Assembly (NCBI RefSeq): GCF_042681825.1
Contig: NZ_JBHUGH010000007.1
Span: forward strand, 32,266-96,265
Direction: 5' to 3'
Length of the DNA stretch: 64,000 nt
Origin: Halodurantibacterium flavum
Lineage (GTDB): Bacteria > Pseudomonadota > Alphaproteobacteria > Rhodobacterales > Rhodobacteraceae
Below, piece by piece: positions 8,286 to 16,760 of the stretch. Under the pieces are notes generated by a model, which ran no database searches, had not been told where the DNA came from, and saw only the letters and a list, made by a program, of their open reading frames with translations. The first letter of the stretch is position 1. Each line of letters opens with the position of its first letter. The position numbers were made by a program, and so were the translations under genes.

Positions 8286-8650
8286 GCGGTATCCACCGCC
8301 CGGATCAGCCGTGTCAGATCCTTGTCGTCGATGCTGCTCTCGAACCGCAGCATGCGCCCCTTGGTCAGCCGAAGTTCGATCCAGGAAACCGGTGGCGGGG
8401 CCGACGCGACCGGCAACTCGGCGACGGGCGCCATGCCAACCGGCAAAAACAATGCCCCTGCATCCGGGGACCAGAGGCCCTTTCGCTTCAGTTCGTGGCG
8501 CCATGCGTAGATCTGCTGACGGGTCACCTCATGGCGCTGAGCAACCTGCGTCAACGTCACATCGCCCACACCGACCGCGCTGATAATCGCCAGCTTCTCG
8601 TCATCATCCCAACGACGCCGCCGTTCGACCCCCAGAATTTCGCCCCGCAT
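8282..8650 (-). CDS. tnpA: IS66 TnpA (Orf1) protein
   Basis: A 122-residue protein with an N-terminal helix-turn-helix typical of IS66/IS3 Orf1 (RRRRWDDDEKLAIISAVGVG, then VAQRHEVTRQQIYAWRHELK). ATG 8650 is preferred to ATG 8665 because GGAGG lies five bases upstream of it. The C-terminal part is short and variable. It probably binds the element ends. Confidence 0.9.
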   Translation of the reverse strand: MRGEILGVERRRRWDDDEKLAIISAVGVGDVTLTQVAQRHEVTRQQIYAWRHELKRKGLWSPDAGALFLPVGMAPVAELPVASAPPPVSWIELRLTKGRMLRFESSIDDKDLTRLIRAVDTA

Positions 8651-8749
8651 GATCCCTCCGCGCATAAGACACGTCGTTTGCGACGTCGCTATGCACGTGT
8701 CTTAGGCCATCAGTCCGCCCCAAGGCAGGCGGTGACAATCGGGCCGTTA

Positions 8750-9181
8750 CTATGCCTTCCTACCAATCTGAGCGGCTCCCGATGCCCTTCTCAGGACACG
8801 CACTGACCATCCGGCGCCTGCCCGATACACCGTAAGATTGAACCCGTCTGTGTTGATGTAAAGGTTGCCTTGTCTGGATGTGCGCCACTTTCGAGAAGGC
8901 CATGCAGCGCGGCGGCTTGCGGAATTTCTGAGACGCTTCTCCCGCTCCCGGGGCCGCTTGTAGTCCTCTTCCATGTGCTCAGCACAAACACAGCCTACCT
9001 GAAGCGAACCGGGATAGTCTGGATGCTCCATGATATGAGCATACCGGATTTCGGCGCTGTCACACATCTCGCAGAGTTGGCTGGGCTCTTCCAAGTCTTC
9101 GACCCCGACACAGGTCCAGCCTTTTTTCGGGACACCTGCCTCTGACCATTTCCCTCGACGCGTGTGACTGTCCCGATCCAT
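8750..9181 (-). pseudogene. Zinc-binding protein of the defence operon, truncated by IS66
   Basis: The first 143 residues of a small protein; IS66 supplies the stop (TAG, 8752-8750). The centre has clustered cysteines and histidines (CEMCDSAEIRYAHIME, then VGCVCAEHMEEDY), suggesting a zinc site. The C-terminal part (NLYINTDGFNLTVYRAGAGW) looks like a small beta domain. Without the insertion the protein would be about 165 residues and end two bases before the Abi_C start. The frame opens 8 bp after the GIY-YIG stop. The truncated product may still be made; I do not recognise the family. Confidence 0.65.
8751..8758. repeat. IS66 target-site duplication, right copy
   Basis: TATGCCTT directly follows the right inverted repeat and matches 5931-5938 exactly. 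Confidence 0.95.
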
Positions 9182-9189
9182 CGCCCAAC

Positions 9190-10383
9190 CTACCCCGAAA
9201 TCCGTTTGAGTTGGGCAGCGTGGGGATCATAGCGATAGCTGGTTATTGTGCCGTCCCTGATCTTTTCCACAGCGTCGTTTATGACAAAAAGAGGTACGAG
9301 GAACCATTCTCGCGGGACCACAGGCCGTCCAAAGCGATCCATGATCTCGATTTCGAGCCGTGCAGGTTCGAAAATGCGGTGGATCAGGTTCTCCAGCTTG
9401 GACCGATTGATGTTGTAAAGCTCGTATGTCGCAACCACCTCGACATTCGCCATCAGGAACGTCGGCTGCAAATGCGCGCCGGCGATCCGCTTTTCGACGC
9501 TCATATTGGTGACGCCGATCTTGTGCACCAGTTCCCGGTTTTCTGTGACGAGTGGATGATCGGACTTGCTGCGGAGCACATAGATGATCCCGCTCGCTTC
9601 ATCCCCATCGATGGTCTGGTCCGAAAAAAGCGGGCCTGCCGATGGGTCAGTTATCCGGCGTCCGGCGTCGTCCTTGTTCAACGCACGCTGGAGCGAGCGC
9701 ATCAGCATATTGCTCTCGGTGCCGTTATCAAAGATTACCCGCAGCCGTGCATCCGTACGACCTTGTTCATTCGTGATGGTCTCACCCTTTTCAGCAACAT
9801 AGGCTTTCTGACCACCGACGATGAAAAAGCGGCCCTTCTCGATCTCCGCTTTCATCTCGAAAGGGCGCGTTTCGCGCAAACCGGTGTCCAGTTCCTTTTG
9901 GACCATCTCGAACAATGGCTTGAACGTTGAGAAATCTTCGCATTTTTCACGATTGGCGACGTCGTCAGCAGCCTTTTTCTCAGCGGTAGAGCGGACATGC
10001 TTCAAGTCGGTAAGTGGGGATGCATCAACCGCCACACCCAGTTCCGCCAGAAGCGCGTCATCATCGAGCTCATCCGTGTCTGTCGCTACGAGCACCGGGC
10101 CCTCTGACAGAAGTTCGTGTTTGTCAAAGGGCGCGACGAGATCGCGGCATTCCTGTAAGTCGCGGATTCGATCGAGACGCACTGCATAGAGACGTTCGAA
10201 GATATCTCGGTCCTCACCGTGCTGTGGCGGGCGACCAAATTCATCGGCGAACCGAAGGATCTCTTCAAAGCCTGCGATGATGCGTTCTTCGCGTGGTGTG
10301 CGGCTGAGCTGCTTCTTGACCTCGACCTCGACGCCAAGCTCAGCAAGAAGGGCATCATCTTCGTCGGTGAACCCCTTAGCCAT
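9190..10383 (-). CDS. GIY-YIG nuclease family protein
   Basis: A 397-residue protein whose C-terminal third is a GIY-YIG nuclease domain of the T5orf172 type. The first strand is GIIYVLRS (265-272), the second motif is HKIGVTNMSVEKRI (287-300), a glutamate lies in the LENLIHRIF helix (about 331), and REWF follows near 359. The N-terminal half is helical and contains two copies of the motif DDALLAELGV (near 9-18 and 108-117). ATG 10383 overlaps the helicase stop by 8 bp. Inferred role: the DNA-cutting subunit next to the helicase and methyltransferase. Confidence 0.8.
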   Translation of the reverse strand: MAKGFTDEDDALLAELGVEVEVKKQLSRTPREERIIAGFEEILRFADEFGRPPQHGEDRDIFERLYAVRLDRIRDLQECRDLVAPFDKHELLSEGPVLVATDTDELDDDALLAELGVAVDASPLTDLKHVRSTAEKKAADDVANREKCEDFSTFKPLFEMVQKELDTGLRETRPFEMKAEIEKGRFFIVGGQKAYVAEKGETITNEQGRTDARLRVIFDNGTESNMLMRSLQRALNKDDAGRRITDPSAGPLFSDQTIDGDEASGIIYVLRSKSDHPLVTENRELVHKIGVTNMSVEKRIAGAHLQPTFLMANVEVVATYELYNINRSKLENLIHRIFEPARLEIEIMDRFGRPVVPREWFLVPLFVINDAVEKIRDGTITSYRYDPHAAQLKRISG

Positions 10384-12424
10384 TGGCAGCCTCCTGCTTC
10401 ATGCGCGCGAGGTAAGCCACGCCTTCGGCCATTTTCTTCTCCCACGGATCAGGCGATGTGATGGAAGGCAGACGGCCCCGTTCCTGCTTGAATTTGACGG
10501 CGCGCTTCGCCAGATCGCGCGCCTCGTCCGGTGACAGTTGCACCTTCTTCGCCGAGATCACGGCCTGAACCTGCCGAAGGCTTTCCTCGCTCATCGTCTT
10601 TGCCAAGATCGAATAGGCTTCGCCGAAGGGGTTGATCCGGTCGATCAAGTCGATGTCGAGCTCACGCACATCCATGGCGAATTTGCGCACCCCGTCGATC
10701 AGCGCGGTGTTTCCCGTAGTCTGCGTGTCATCGCCGCTCGAAAGAGCGATCTCCTTTGCCTTCTGGGTCAGGTTCAGCGCGGCCACTGCATGCTGGCGCA
10801 CGGCTTCCTGATCCTCGGCGTCCAACTCCGGGAACCTTGCTCCCACGATCTTGCCCATGCGAACCTGCGTGAGTTCCTCAGGCACCAACTCCTCATCGAA
10901 GAGCCCGCGTTCGATCGTGGTCTTGTCTTGAACGAAAGCGGTGATCACCTCGTTGAGGTCTTCCTGGCAGATGCGCTTGGCTTCCTTGCTCTTGGGTTCG
11001 ACCAGGCCCTTGATCTCGATCTGGAACTGCCCGCTAGCCTCGTTGAAGCCGACGTTCGCCTTGCTGGGATCATAGCCGCCGTCCCCGTAATCGAACCTTT
11101 CGACAGGGCCACTTTTCGCGGTCTTGGGCGTGAAGTTGAAACGCGGTGCCAACACCTGCTCCATCAGCAGGCTCGCGGCGATCGCTTTCAGTGTATCGTT
11201 GACCGCCTCGGTCACGGCCTCGGCTGCGGCGTCCGGTTCAGCGATCAGGTTGGTGAAACGCGCGCGCGTCTTGCCCTCGGCATCGCGGGTGGCGCGGCCG
11301 ATGATCTGCACGATTTCCGTCAGGCTGGCGCGATAGCCGACCGTCAGGGCGTGTTCGCACCAGATCCAGTCGAACCCTTCCTTTGCCATCCCCAGGGCGA
11401 TGATGATGTCGACATGGTCGCGGTTGTTCTTTTGCGCCGGGTCCTTCAGCGCGGCTGAAACCTTGTCGCGCTTGGCGGGTTCATCATCCACCAGATCGGC
11501 GATGCGCAGCACACCCCCCTCGGGCGTCTTGACCAGCTGAAACCCGGTGGCGGGGTCGGTGCCCTGCCAGTCGCCCAAGGCGTCGATGATGTGCTCGACC
11601 TCGCGGTGCTTGTCCTTCGTGCTCTCGCGTGAATTCACGTTCGGGATGTGCAGGATCGTCTTCTCGGTCGGGTCCAGCACCTTGAGGATGTCATTCGCAT
11701 AGGACCCGGAATAGAAGAAATACCCGATGTCGAGCGACTTGAGGTATTTGTAGCCGTTCAGCTGCTCGTAATAGGTATAGGTGACCGTGTCGAACCGCGC
11801 CTCGTCCTCGGGCGACAGAACAGCCTCGGCATCGCCGCGGAAGTACGATCCGGTCATCGCCACCAGATGCACCTTGTCGCGGGCGACCAGCGCGCCCAGA
11901 TGCGTGCCTAGCTTGTTGTCGGGGTTGGCCGAGACGTGGTGGAACTCGTCCACCGCGATCAGGCGATCGTCGAAGGCCTCGATCCCGAACTTGTCGACGG
12001 CGAAGCGGAAGGTCGCATGGGTGCAGACCAACACCTTGTCGTCGCTCTCCAGGAACTTGCCCACGGCGCCGACCTTGCCGTCATCGCCACCGGGCGCATT
12101 GCAGAGGTTCCATTGCGGCTGAACCGTCCAGTCGGCCCAGAAGCCATACTTGCTGAGCGGTTCGTCATTGAAGCTGGACCCGATGGATTTTTCCGGCACC
12201 ACCACGATGGCCTGACTCAGGCCCTGATTGTGCAGCTTGTCGAGCGCGATGAACATCAGCGCGCGGCTCTTGCCCGAGGCGGGGGGCGACTTGATCAGCA
12301 GGTATTGCTCGCCGCGCTTTTCGTAGGCGCGTTCCTGCATCGCGCGCATGCCCAGTTCGTTCGACTTGGTCGAGCTGCCATTGGCGGCGTATTTGACGGA
12401 GACGGAGGGAACACCTTTGGTCAT
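10376..12424 (-). CDS. SF2 DEAD/DEAH-type helicase (restriction-helicase like)
   Basis: A 682-residue helicase. Motif I is SPPASGKS (46-53), a less common Walker A also seen in restriction helicases; motif II is VDEFHH (158-163); motif III is MTGSYF (190-195); motif VI is QIIGRATR (373-380). The last 250 residues are helical without a recognised nuclease. ATG 12424 has GGGAG upstream. It likely translocates on or remodels DNA for the coupled GIY-YIG protein, as restriction subunits do. Not a DISARM or BREX helicase by neighbourhood. Confidence 0.85.
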   Translation of the reverse strand: MTKGVPSVSVKYAANGSSTKSNELGMRAMQERAYEKRGEQYLLIKSPPASGKSRALMFIALDKLHNQGLSQAIVVVPEKSIGSSFNDEPLSKYGFWADWTVQPQWNLCNAPGGDDGKVGAVGKFLESDDKVLVCTHATFRFAVDKFGIEAFDDRLIAVDEFHHVSANPDNKLGTHLGALVARDKVHLVAMTGSYFRGDAEAVLSPEDEARFDTVTYTYYEQLNGYKYLKSLDIGYFFYSGSYANDILKVLDPTEKTILHIPNVNSRESTKDKHREVEHIIDALGDWQGTDPATGFQLVKTPEGGVLRIADLVDDEPAKRDKVSAALKDPAQKNNRDHVDIIIALGMAKEGFDWIWCEHALTVGYRASLTEIVQIIGRATRDAEGKTRARFTNLIAEPDAAAEAVTEAVNDTLKAIAASLLMEQVLAPRFNFTPKTAKSGPVERFDYGDGGYDPSKANVGFNEASGQFQIEIKGLVEPKSKEAKRICQEDLNEVITAFVQDKTTIERGLFDEELVPEELTQVRMGKIVGARFPELDAEDQEAVRQHAVAALNLTQKAKEIALSSGDDTQTTGNTALIDGVRKFAMDVRELDIDLIDRINPFGEAYSILAKTMSEESLRQVQAVISAKKVQLSPDEARDLAKRAVKFKQERGRLPSITSPDPWEKKMAEGVAYLARMKQEAANG

Positions 12425-12437
12425 ACAATAACTCCCA

Positions 12438-12965
12438 TCAAATTCGGGTCTGACTCAGCGCGAGCAAAGCCGAATGAAGCCTCTCCGTCTTCTCCAGCCA
12501 GTCAGGAAGCAGTGAGCCTGCCTCAAAAAATGCGACGTCCGTGTCCGGGTAACGCAACCCGGTCGACCTCTCGTCCAATCGGTGCAGTTCGGCAATCCAG
12601 CTTTCCGCCCATTCTGGCAGCCCTTTGACCATACCCGCAAGCGTCGCGAGGTCATGTCCAGCTTTTCTTGATCCAGTCTGATGAACAACAACCGCTTTCA
12701 ACGCCAATTCTACTGAGTGTCGAAACAAGTAGATTACCGGATAACTGGCAACGTAATCCTCGATCTTGTTGCCAGACACTATTTCGCAGATGGATCGCGA
12801 GGCCTGATAATACTGAATACTGAAACGCCGGAAATCCTCGGCCTTGGGTGTTCCATCTATGGGCCAGCCTATCGAAATGGATTTCGGGAAAGACCATTGG
12901 TCGGCGCGCTGCCACCGCTCGTCAATGTCCTCGAACAGCTTCTGATCCGCCGGATGAACGCTCAT
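12438..12965 (-). CDS. HEPN-like helical protein
   Basis: A 175-residue all-helical protein. The central stretch VIYLFRHSVELALKAVVVHQ resembles the helix of HEPN/minimal-nucleotidyltransferase partner families that carry RHxxELxLK. Near the start is RRFSIQYYQASRSICEIVSG. A clear R-x4-6-H RNase pair is not obvious, so it may be a structural or regulatory HEPN relative. Its ATG overlaps the methyltransferase stop (ATGA), and the helicase gene follows 13 bp later. Function is inferred from neighbours only. Confidence 0.5.
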   Translation of the reverse strand: MSVHPADQKLFEDIDERWQRADQWSFPKSISIGWPIDGTPKAEDFRRFSIQYYQASRSICEIVSGNKIEDYVASYPVIYLFRHSVELALKAVVVHQTGSRKAGHDLATLAGMVKGLPEWAESWIAELHRLDERSTGLRYPDTDVAFFEAGSLLPDWLEKTERLHSALLALSQTRI

Positions 12966-15680
12966 GCGGGCACCTTCGTGGTCATCTTCGTGTACATATC
13001 GAACAGTTTTTCCAGCCGTTCGGTGTCGTTGCGAAAGCGGCGGCCGATGTAGATGCGTTCCAGAACCTCGTCGTTGTGGTCATGGGCGCCGCGGAGGTTG
13101 GCGGGCATTTTTTCGGGGTCGTAGAGGTCGGCGATTGTGGCGGGGAAATGCGCCTCGCGGGCCAGAAGGATGCCTTCGGCCGCCGCTGTCAGGTCGGCAC
13201 GGTTCTTTTCGGTCAGTTTGGGGACGGGGAAGGTGTTCCATCCCATGGTGTTGGAATAGCGATATCGAGTTTCAAGCTTCCCGCACACCGTGGCGATCCA
13301 GACCAGATGCAGGCGCGAGGCGATTAGCGCCATGTTCCAGAGCGGGGCATCGTATAATGCGAGAGCGAGATTGGATACGCGCACGTCACTGGGCATCAAG
13401 CCACACGGCAGGTATTCTCGACGTTCAGAGGAGACGCTTGGAACGACAATTGAATTTACTTCTCCGATGATTGTTCGCTCGAACTTGTACGGCGTCAGCA
13501 AGCCCGCTTTACCGCGCTCACTCCCACCCTGTCGGTAGATTCGAATGCGCTCCAAACGCTCCGCAATCGGAGGAGAATGCGAGTTCTGCTTGGTGATCTT
13601 CAATCCAAAGACAATATCTTTGCTGCCCATTGATGAATTCGCTCGACCCGACAATTGGCCTCACGAGAGGAGATGCCTGAGGGAAAGCTTCCAAGAGATC
13701 GTTCGCCTCGTCAGGCGACAGCAACAGGTTTCCCTGATCCCGCGGTATGTTGCCGCCGAACATTGTCGCTATCTCTGCAATTGGTTCCGAGGCACGTTCA
13801 ACAATAATATTGGCCCCTTCGGTGAGGTAGGCGTTTATAGATTCAACCGACTTCATAAAGTCGGCTCCATAAATAGCTTTGGACCGTTCACCAACAGCGG
13901 CGATCCCGACGATCACACAGGTGACCTGAGCGTTCTTGCTCGCATTATTGCCCCACAGAAAGTTCTGATGTCCGAAGAAGATTTCTTGTCCGTTCTGAAA
14001 AATCCTTGGCCAGATCAACGGAACTTGGACTCCTTGGCAAATCGAGTTTGTGGAGACAAACGCAAAACATCCGCCATACTTGATGAAGTCCGATGCCTTC
14101 CAAAACCAACCCGCAATGTAGTCAATTGCGCGAACTTTCTTGTTTCCTGGTAGCAGCGCGTTCAGATCGTCCTTTTGTTCCTTGGTCTGATATTTGTCAC
14201 CGACATAAGGGGGGTTTCCGCAAACATACGTCTCGCCCCCTTCGTTCGCGAAGTCGATCTGCGCCTGATCCAGCGGCGACATGAACAGGTCATCGGCCTG
14301 AAACTTCACCCCCGTCCCCGTGGGCGGGCAGACCGACAGCCAGTCCAGCCGCAGGGCGTTGCCGCAGGTGATCCAGTTCTGCGCGTCCAGCGGCAGGAAT
14401 TCCGCCAGCGCCTCTTTCTGGCCGCGATAGGTGACGTCGCATTGGTATTCCGCGATGATCAGCGCCAGCCGCGCGATCTCGGCCGAGAAATCCCGCAGCT
14501 CGATCCCGCGATAGTTGGTCAGGGGAATGTCGGTGCGCCGCTGCGGCTCGCCCCGTCGCTTGTTGATCTCGTACTCGATGGCGCGCATTTCCTTGTAGGC
14601 GATAACAAGAAAGTTGCCCGACCCGCAGGCGGGATCGAAAACACGGATCTTGGCCATGCGCGCGCGCAGATTGGCCAGCTTGCGCGCGTTGTCGCCCGCA
14701 GCTTCCAGCTCCGCCCGGAGATCATCGAGGAAGAGCGGGTTCAACACCTTCAGGATGTTCGGCACGGAGGTGTAGTGCATACCGAGGACCGAGCGTTCCT
14801 CCTCATCCGCGACGGCCTGAATCATGGACCCGAAGATGTCGGGGTTGATCTGCGTCCAGTCGAGGCTGCCGATATGCGACAGGTAGCGCTGCGCGATCTT
14901 GGAAAAGCGCGGCGCTTCGGTGGACCCCGAGAAGAGCCCGCCGTTCACATAGGGAAAGGCATCGGCCCAACGGGGCAGCTTGGCATTGGCACGCTTGTCG
15001 ATGGGCGTGTTCATCGCGCGGAAGATTTCGCCGATCACTTCGTGCGTGTTCGACCCATCGCGGTTCGCCATCTGGTCGATGGTGGCGGTGAACAGGCTGT
15101 TACTGACGAAGATGTCTGTGTCTTCGGCGAAAAAGCAGAAGATCAGCCGCGCCATGAAGTGGTTCATGTCGTGGCGTTTTTCCGCGCTGCCCCAGTCGGG
15201 GTTGTCCTTGATCAGCTCGACATAAAGCCGGTTGAGGCGGCTGGTCGCGCGGATGTCAAAGGCGCTTTCGCGGATCTGCTTGACGGTGGAGATGCCGGCG
15301 AGCGGCAGGAAGAAGCCGAAATGGTCGGGGAAATCGGTGTAGCGGCAGGCGATGGTTTCGCCGGTGGTGATATCCTCAGCCTCGAGGTCGACGCCATCGG
15401 TGGCGAGAATGAACTTCGCCTTGGCGCGGGTCGTGGCGGGGCTGTTGCGAAGGGCGGTCAGGGTCGCCGCGATGTCGCCCGGCGCGCAGGTCGCAAGGTG
15501 GATGTTGTTGGTCTGCAGGACGCCGCCGAGGTCGGACTTGTTCGACGCGCCGGTGCGCAGCCGCTTGATGGTCGTGTCCTTGTTGCCGAAAGCCATGAGG
15601 AAAGCATAGGGGAACTCGGCCGCGTCAAAAGGCTGCTCGGCAAGTTCGGAAACGGCTTGTTCAATCTCAACGGCGTTCAT
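12962..15680 (-). pseudogene. Class I DNA methyltransferase (MmeI/YeeA-like), frameshifted
   Basis: The first frame (15680 to 13518) gives 720 residues with SAM motif I FDPACGSGNFL (348-358) and catalytic NPPY (489-492), typical of N6-adenine or N4-cytosine methyltransferases. After CLWIEDHQAELA the frame drifts, and homology resumes in another frame with SPPIAERLERIRIYR and VPSVSSERREYLPCG, ending at 12962 (target-recognition region). Deleting one T near 13590 (GCATTCTCC to GCATCTCC) would restore one protein of about 905 residues. No PD-ExK nuclease is visible at the N-terminus. Either a true mutation or a sequencing error. The ATG overlaps the vapC stop. Confidence 0.85.
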
Positions 15681-16099
15681 GGGGCTGTCCAGGGGTTGAT
15701 CAGGTCGATCTCGCAACCCTCGAAGTCAGGCGTATTGCGCGTTGCGACCGTGGCGCCGCAGGCGTGGGCAATGGATGCGATCTGGCAATCGGCCTGGGCG
15801 ATCGGCCGCCCGGCGGACCGTCGTGCGGCAGCGATGGTGGCATAGGACTGCGCGGCGTCGCTGTCGAAGGGCAGGATACGACCGGCGAGGTCTTCGCGCA
15901 GGATACGGTCCACCGCGTCAACCAGCGCGGCGCGGCGCTTGCCGTTCCCCATGATCGCGAGGCCGTAGCGCAGCTCTGCCTCCGATATCGAGGTCAGATA
16001 GACGTTGAGCCCGTCCTGTGCCGACAGCCAGTGTTCGACCTTGGGCTCCGGGGCCGAGCGCAACAGCTCCGAGATGACATTCGTATCGAGGATGATCAT
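15677..16099 (-). CDS. vapC: VapC/FitB-type PIN-domain toxin
   Basis: A 140-residue PIN-domain RNase. The first acidic residue is in MIILDTNVISELLR (Asp5); a conserved glutamate follows in SISEAELRYGL, and later acidic residues sit in AQADCQIASIA and ATRNTPDFEG. It is normally held inactive by the upstream antitoxin. The stop overlaps the methyltransferase start (ATGA), so toxin and methyltransferase share one transcript. That coupling could make loss of the defence operon toxic. Confidence 0.9.
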   Translation of the reverse strand: MIILDTNVISELLRSAPEPKVEHWLSAQDGLNVYLTSISEAELRYGLAIMGNGKRRAALVDAVDRILREDLAGRILPFDSDAAQSYATIAAARRSAGRPIAQADCQIASIAHACGATVATRNTPDFEGCEIDLINPWTAP

Positions 16100-16102
16100 G
16101 CG

Positions 16103-16351
16103 TCAGGCCTGGTCGAACGCGGGCGGTTCACGCATGGCTTCACGCTGCGGAAGGTCGAGATCAACACCGCCCAGAGGCGTGACCCGTGCACGGATGGCCG
16201 CGGCAAGATCGTGGGATGGCTTCGCTTCGCCGACAACATGGCGCAGGATCTCGCGCGCCTCCTCTTCCATCGAGCGGCCATGCTCGGCTGCGCGTATGCG
16301 AAGGCGGCGCTTCACGTCATCGTCAAGGTTCCGGATGGTAATGCTTGCCAT
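16103..16351 (-). CDS. vapB: VapB/FitA-type antitoxin
   Basis: An 82-residue ribbon-helix-helix antitoxin of the FitA type: N-terminal MASITIRNLDDDVKRRLRIR, then HGRSMEEEAREILRHVV. The C-terminal tail would bind the PIN toxin, whose gene starts 4 bp later. ATG 16351 is behind a strong AGGAGG. The dyad at 16378-16394 is a likely self-operator. It is the first gene of the defence transcript. Confidence 0.9.
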   Translation of the reverse strand: MASITIRNLDDDVKRRLRIRAAEHGRSMEEEAREILRHVVGEAKPSHDLAAAIRARVTPLGGVDLDLPQREAMREPPAFDQA

Positions 16352-16377
16352 GATATCCTCCTGAGAGAAGTGTAATC

Positions 16378-16394
16378 ATCGCAATCAATGCGAT
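16378..16394. promoter_or_regulatory. Probable vapBC operator dyad
   Basis: ATCGCA (16378-16383) and TGCGAT (16389-16394) form an inverted repeat 27 bp upstream of the vapB start codon. Ribbon-helix-helix antitoxins usually repress their own operon from such sites; here that would also set methyltransferase expression. Binding is inferred. Confidence 0.5.
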
Positions 16395-16399
16395 CAAGA

Positions 16400-16675
16400 C
16401 TAATCGCCTGAGTGCAGAGCCTCATAGCCCCGCCGCTTCTTCACCGCTGCCAGCTTCATCAACGCGGTGATGGCCTTGCCTTCATCCGGGTGGGTCTCGA
16501 CCATCATCTGGCCCCGGAAGCCGATCCGGCCCCATTCACGCACAAGGCTGGCTCGACCGAACAGATCGCGCTGAACGCTCAGCCGATAGAAGCGACGCAT
16601 GTTCCGCGCCGGATCGATCCGGCGCATCTGCACGTCGGTCGGGAAGACATCGAGCTGGATCGGGCTATGGTACAT
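16400..16675 (-). CDS. WGR-domain protein
   Basis: A 91-residue protein that is essentially one WGR domain: FYRLSVQRDLFGRASLVREW, then GRIGFRGQMMVE, then ITALMKLAAVKKRRGY. WGR domains bind nucleic acid in PARPs and in bacterial proteins of plasmids and phages. The small stand-alone form is common on Rhodobacterales plasmids. It reads in the same direction as the neighbours but lies outside the vapBC transcript. Confidence 0.8.
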   Translation of the reverse strand: MYHSPIQLDVFPTDVQMRRIDPARNMRRFYRLSVQRDLFGRASLVREWGRIGFRGQMMVETHPDEGKAITALMKLAAVKKRRGYEALHSGD

Positions 16676-16760
16676 GTAGTGATCAATTGAGGTTTCCTAC
16701 ACAATATCAGGTGGAAGTGTGCGCTTCCACCTCGATTTGCCCGCCAAGGAAAAAGGGGGC

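Larger units (their letters stand above)
5939..8750 (-). mobile_element. IS66-family insertion sequence, complete
   Basis: A 2812-bp element with 22-bp imperfect terminal inverted repeats, GTAACCGGCCGATTGCTACCGC at 5939-5960 against the complement of 8729-8750 (18 of 22 identical), and a perfect 8-bp target duplication. Genes tnpA, tnpB, tnpC and a small fourth gene read leftwards with ATGA-type overlaps at tnpA/tnpB and tnpC/fourth gene. All frames are intact and the duplication is perfect, so the insertion is probably recent. It interrupts a small zinc-protein gene of the defence cluster. Confidence 0.95.

Noticed and set aside
14175..15845. 556-codon open frame on the plus strand
   Set aside because: It lies exactly antisense to the methyltransferase, whose motifs are clear; long antisense frames are common in G/C-rich coding DNA.
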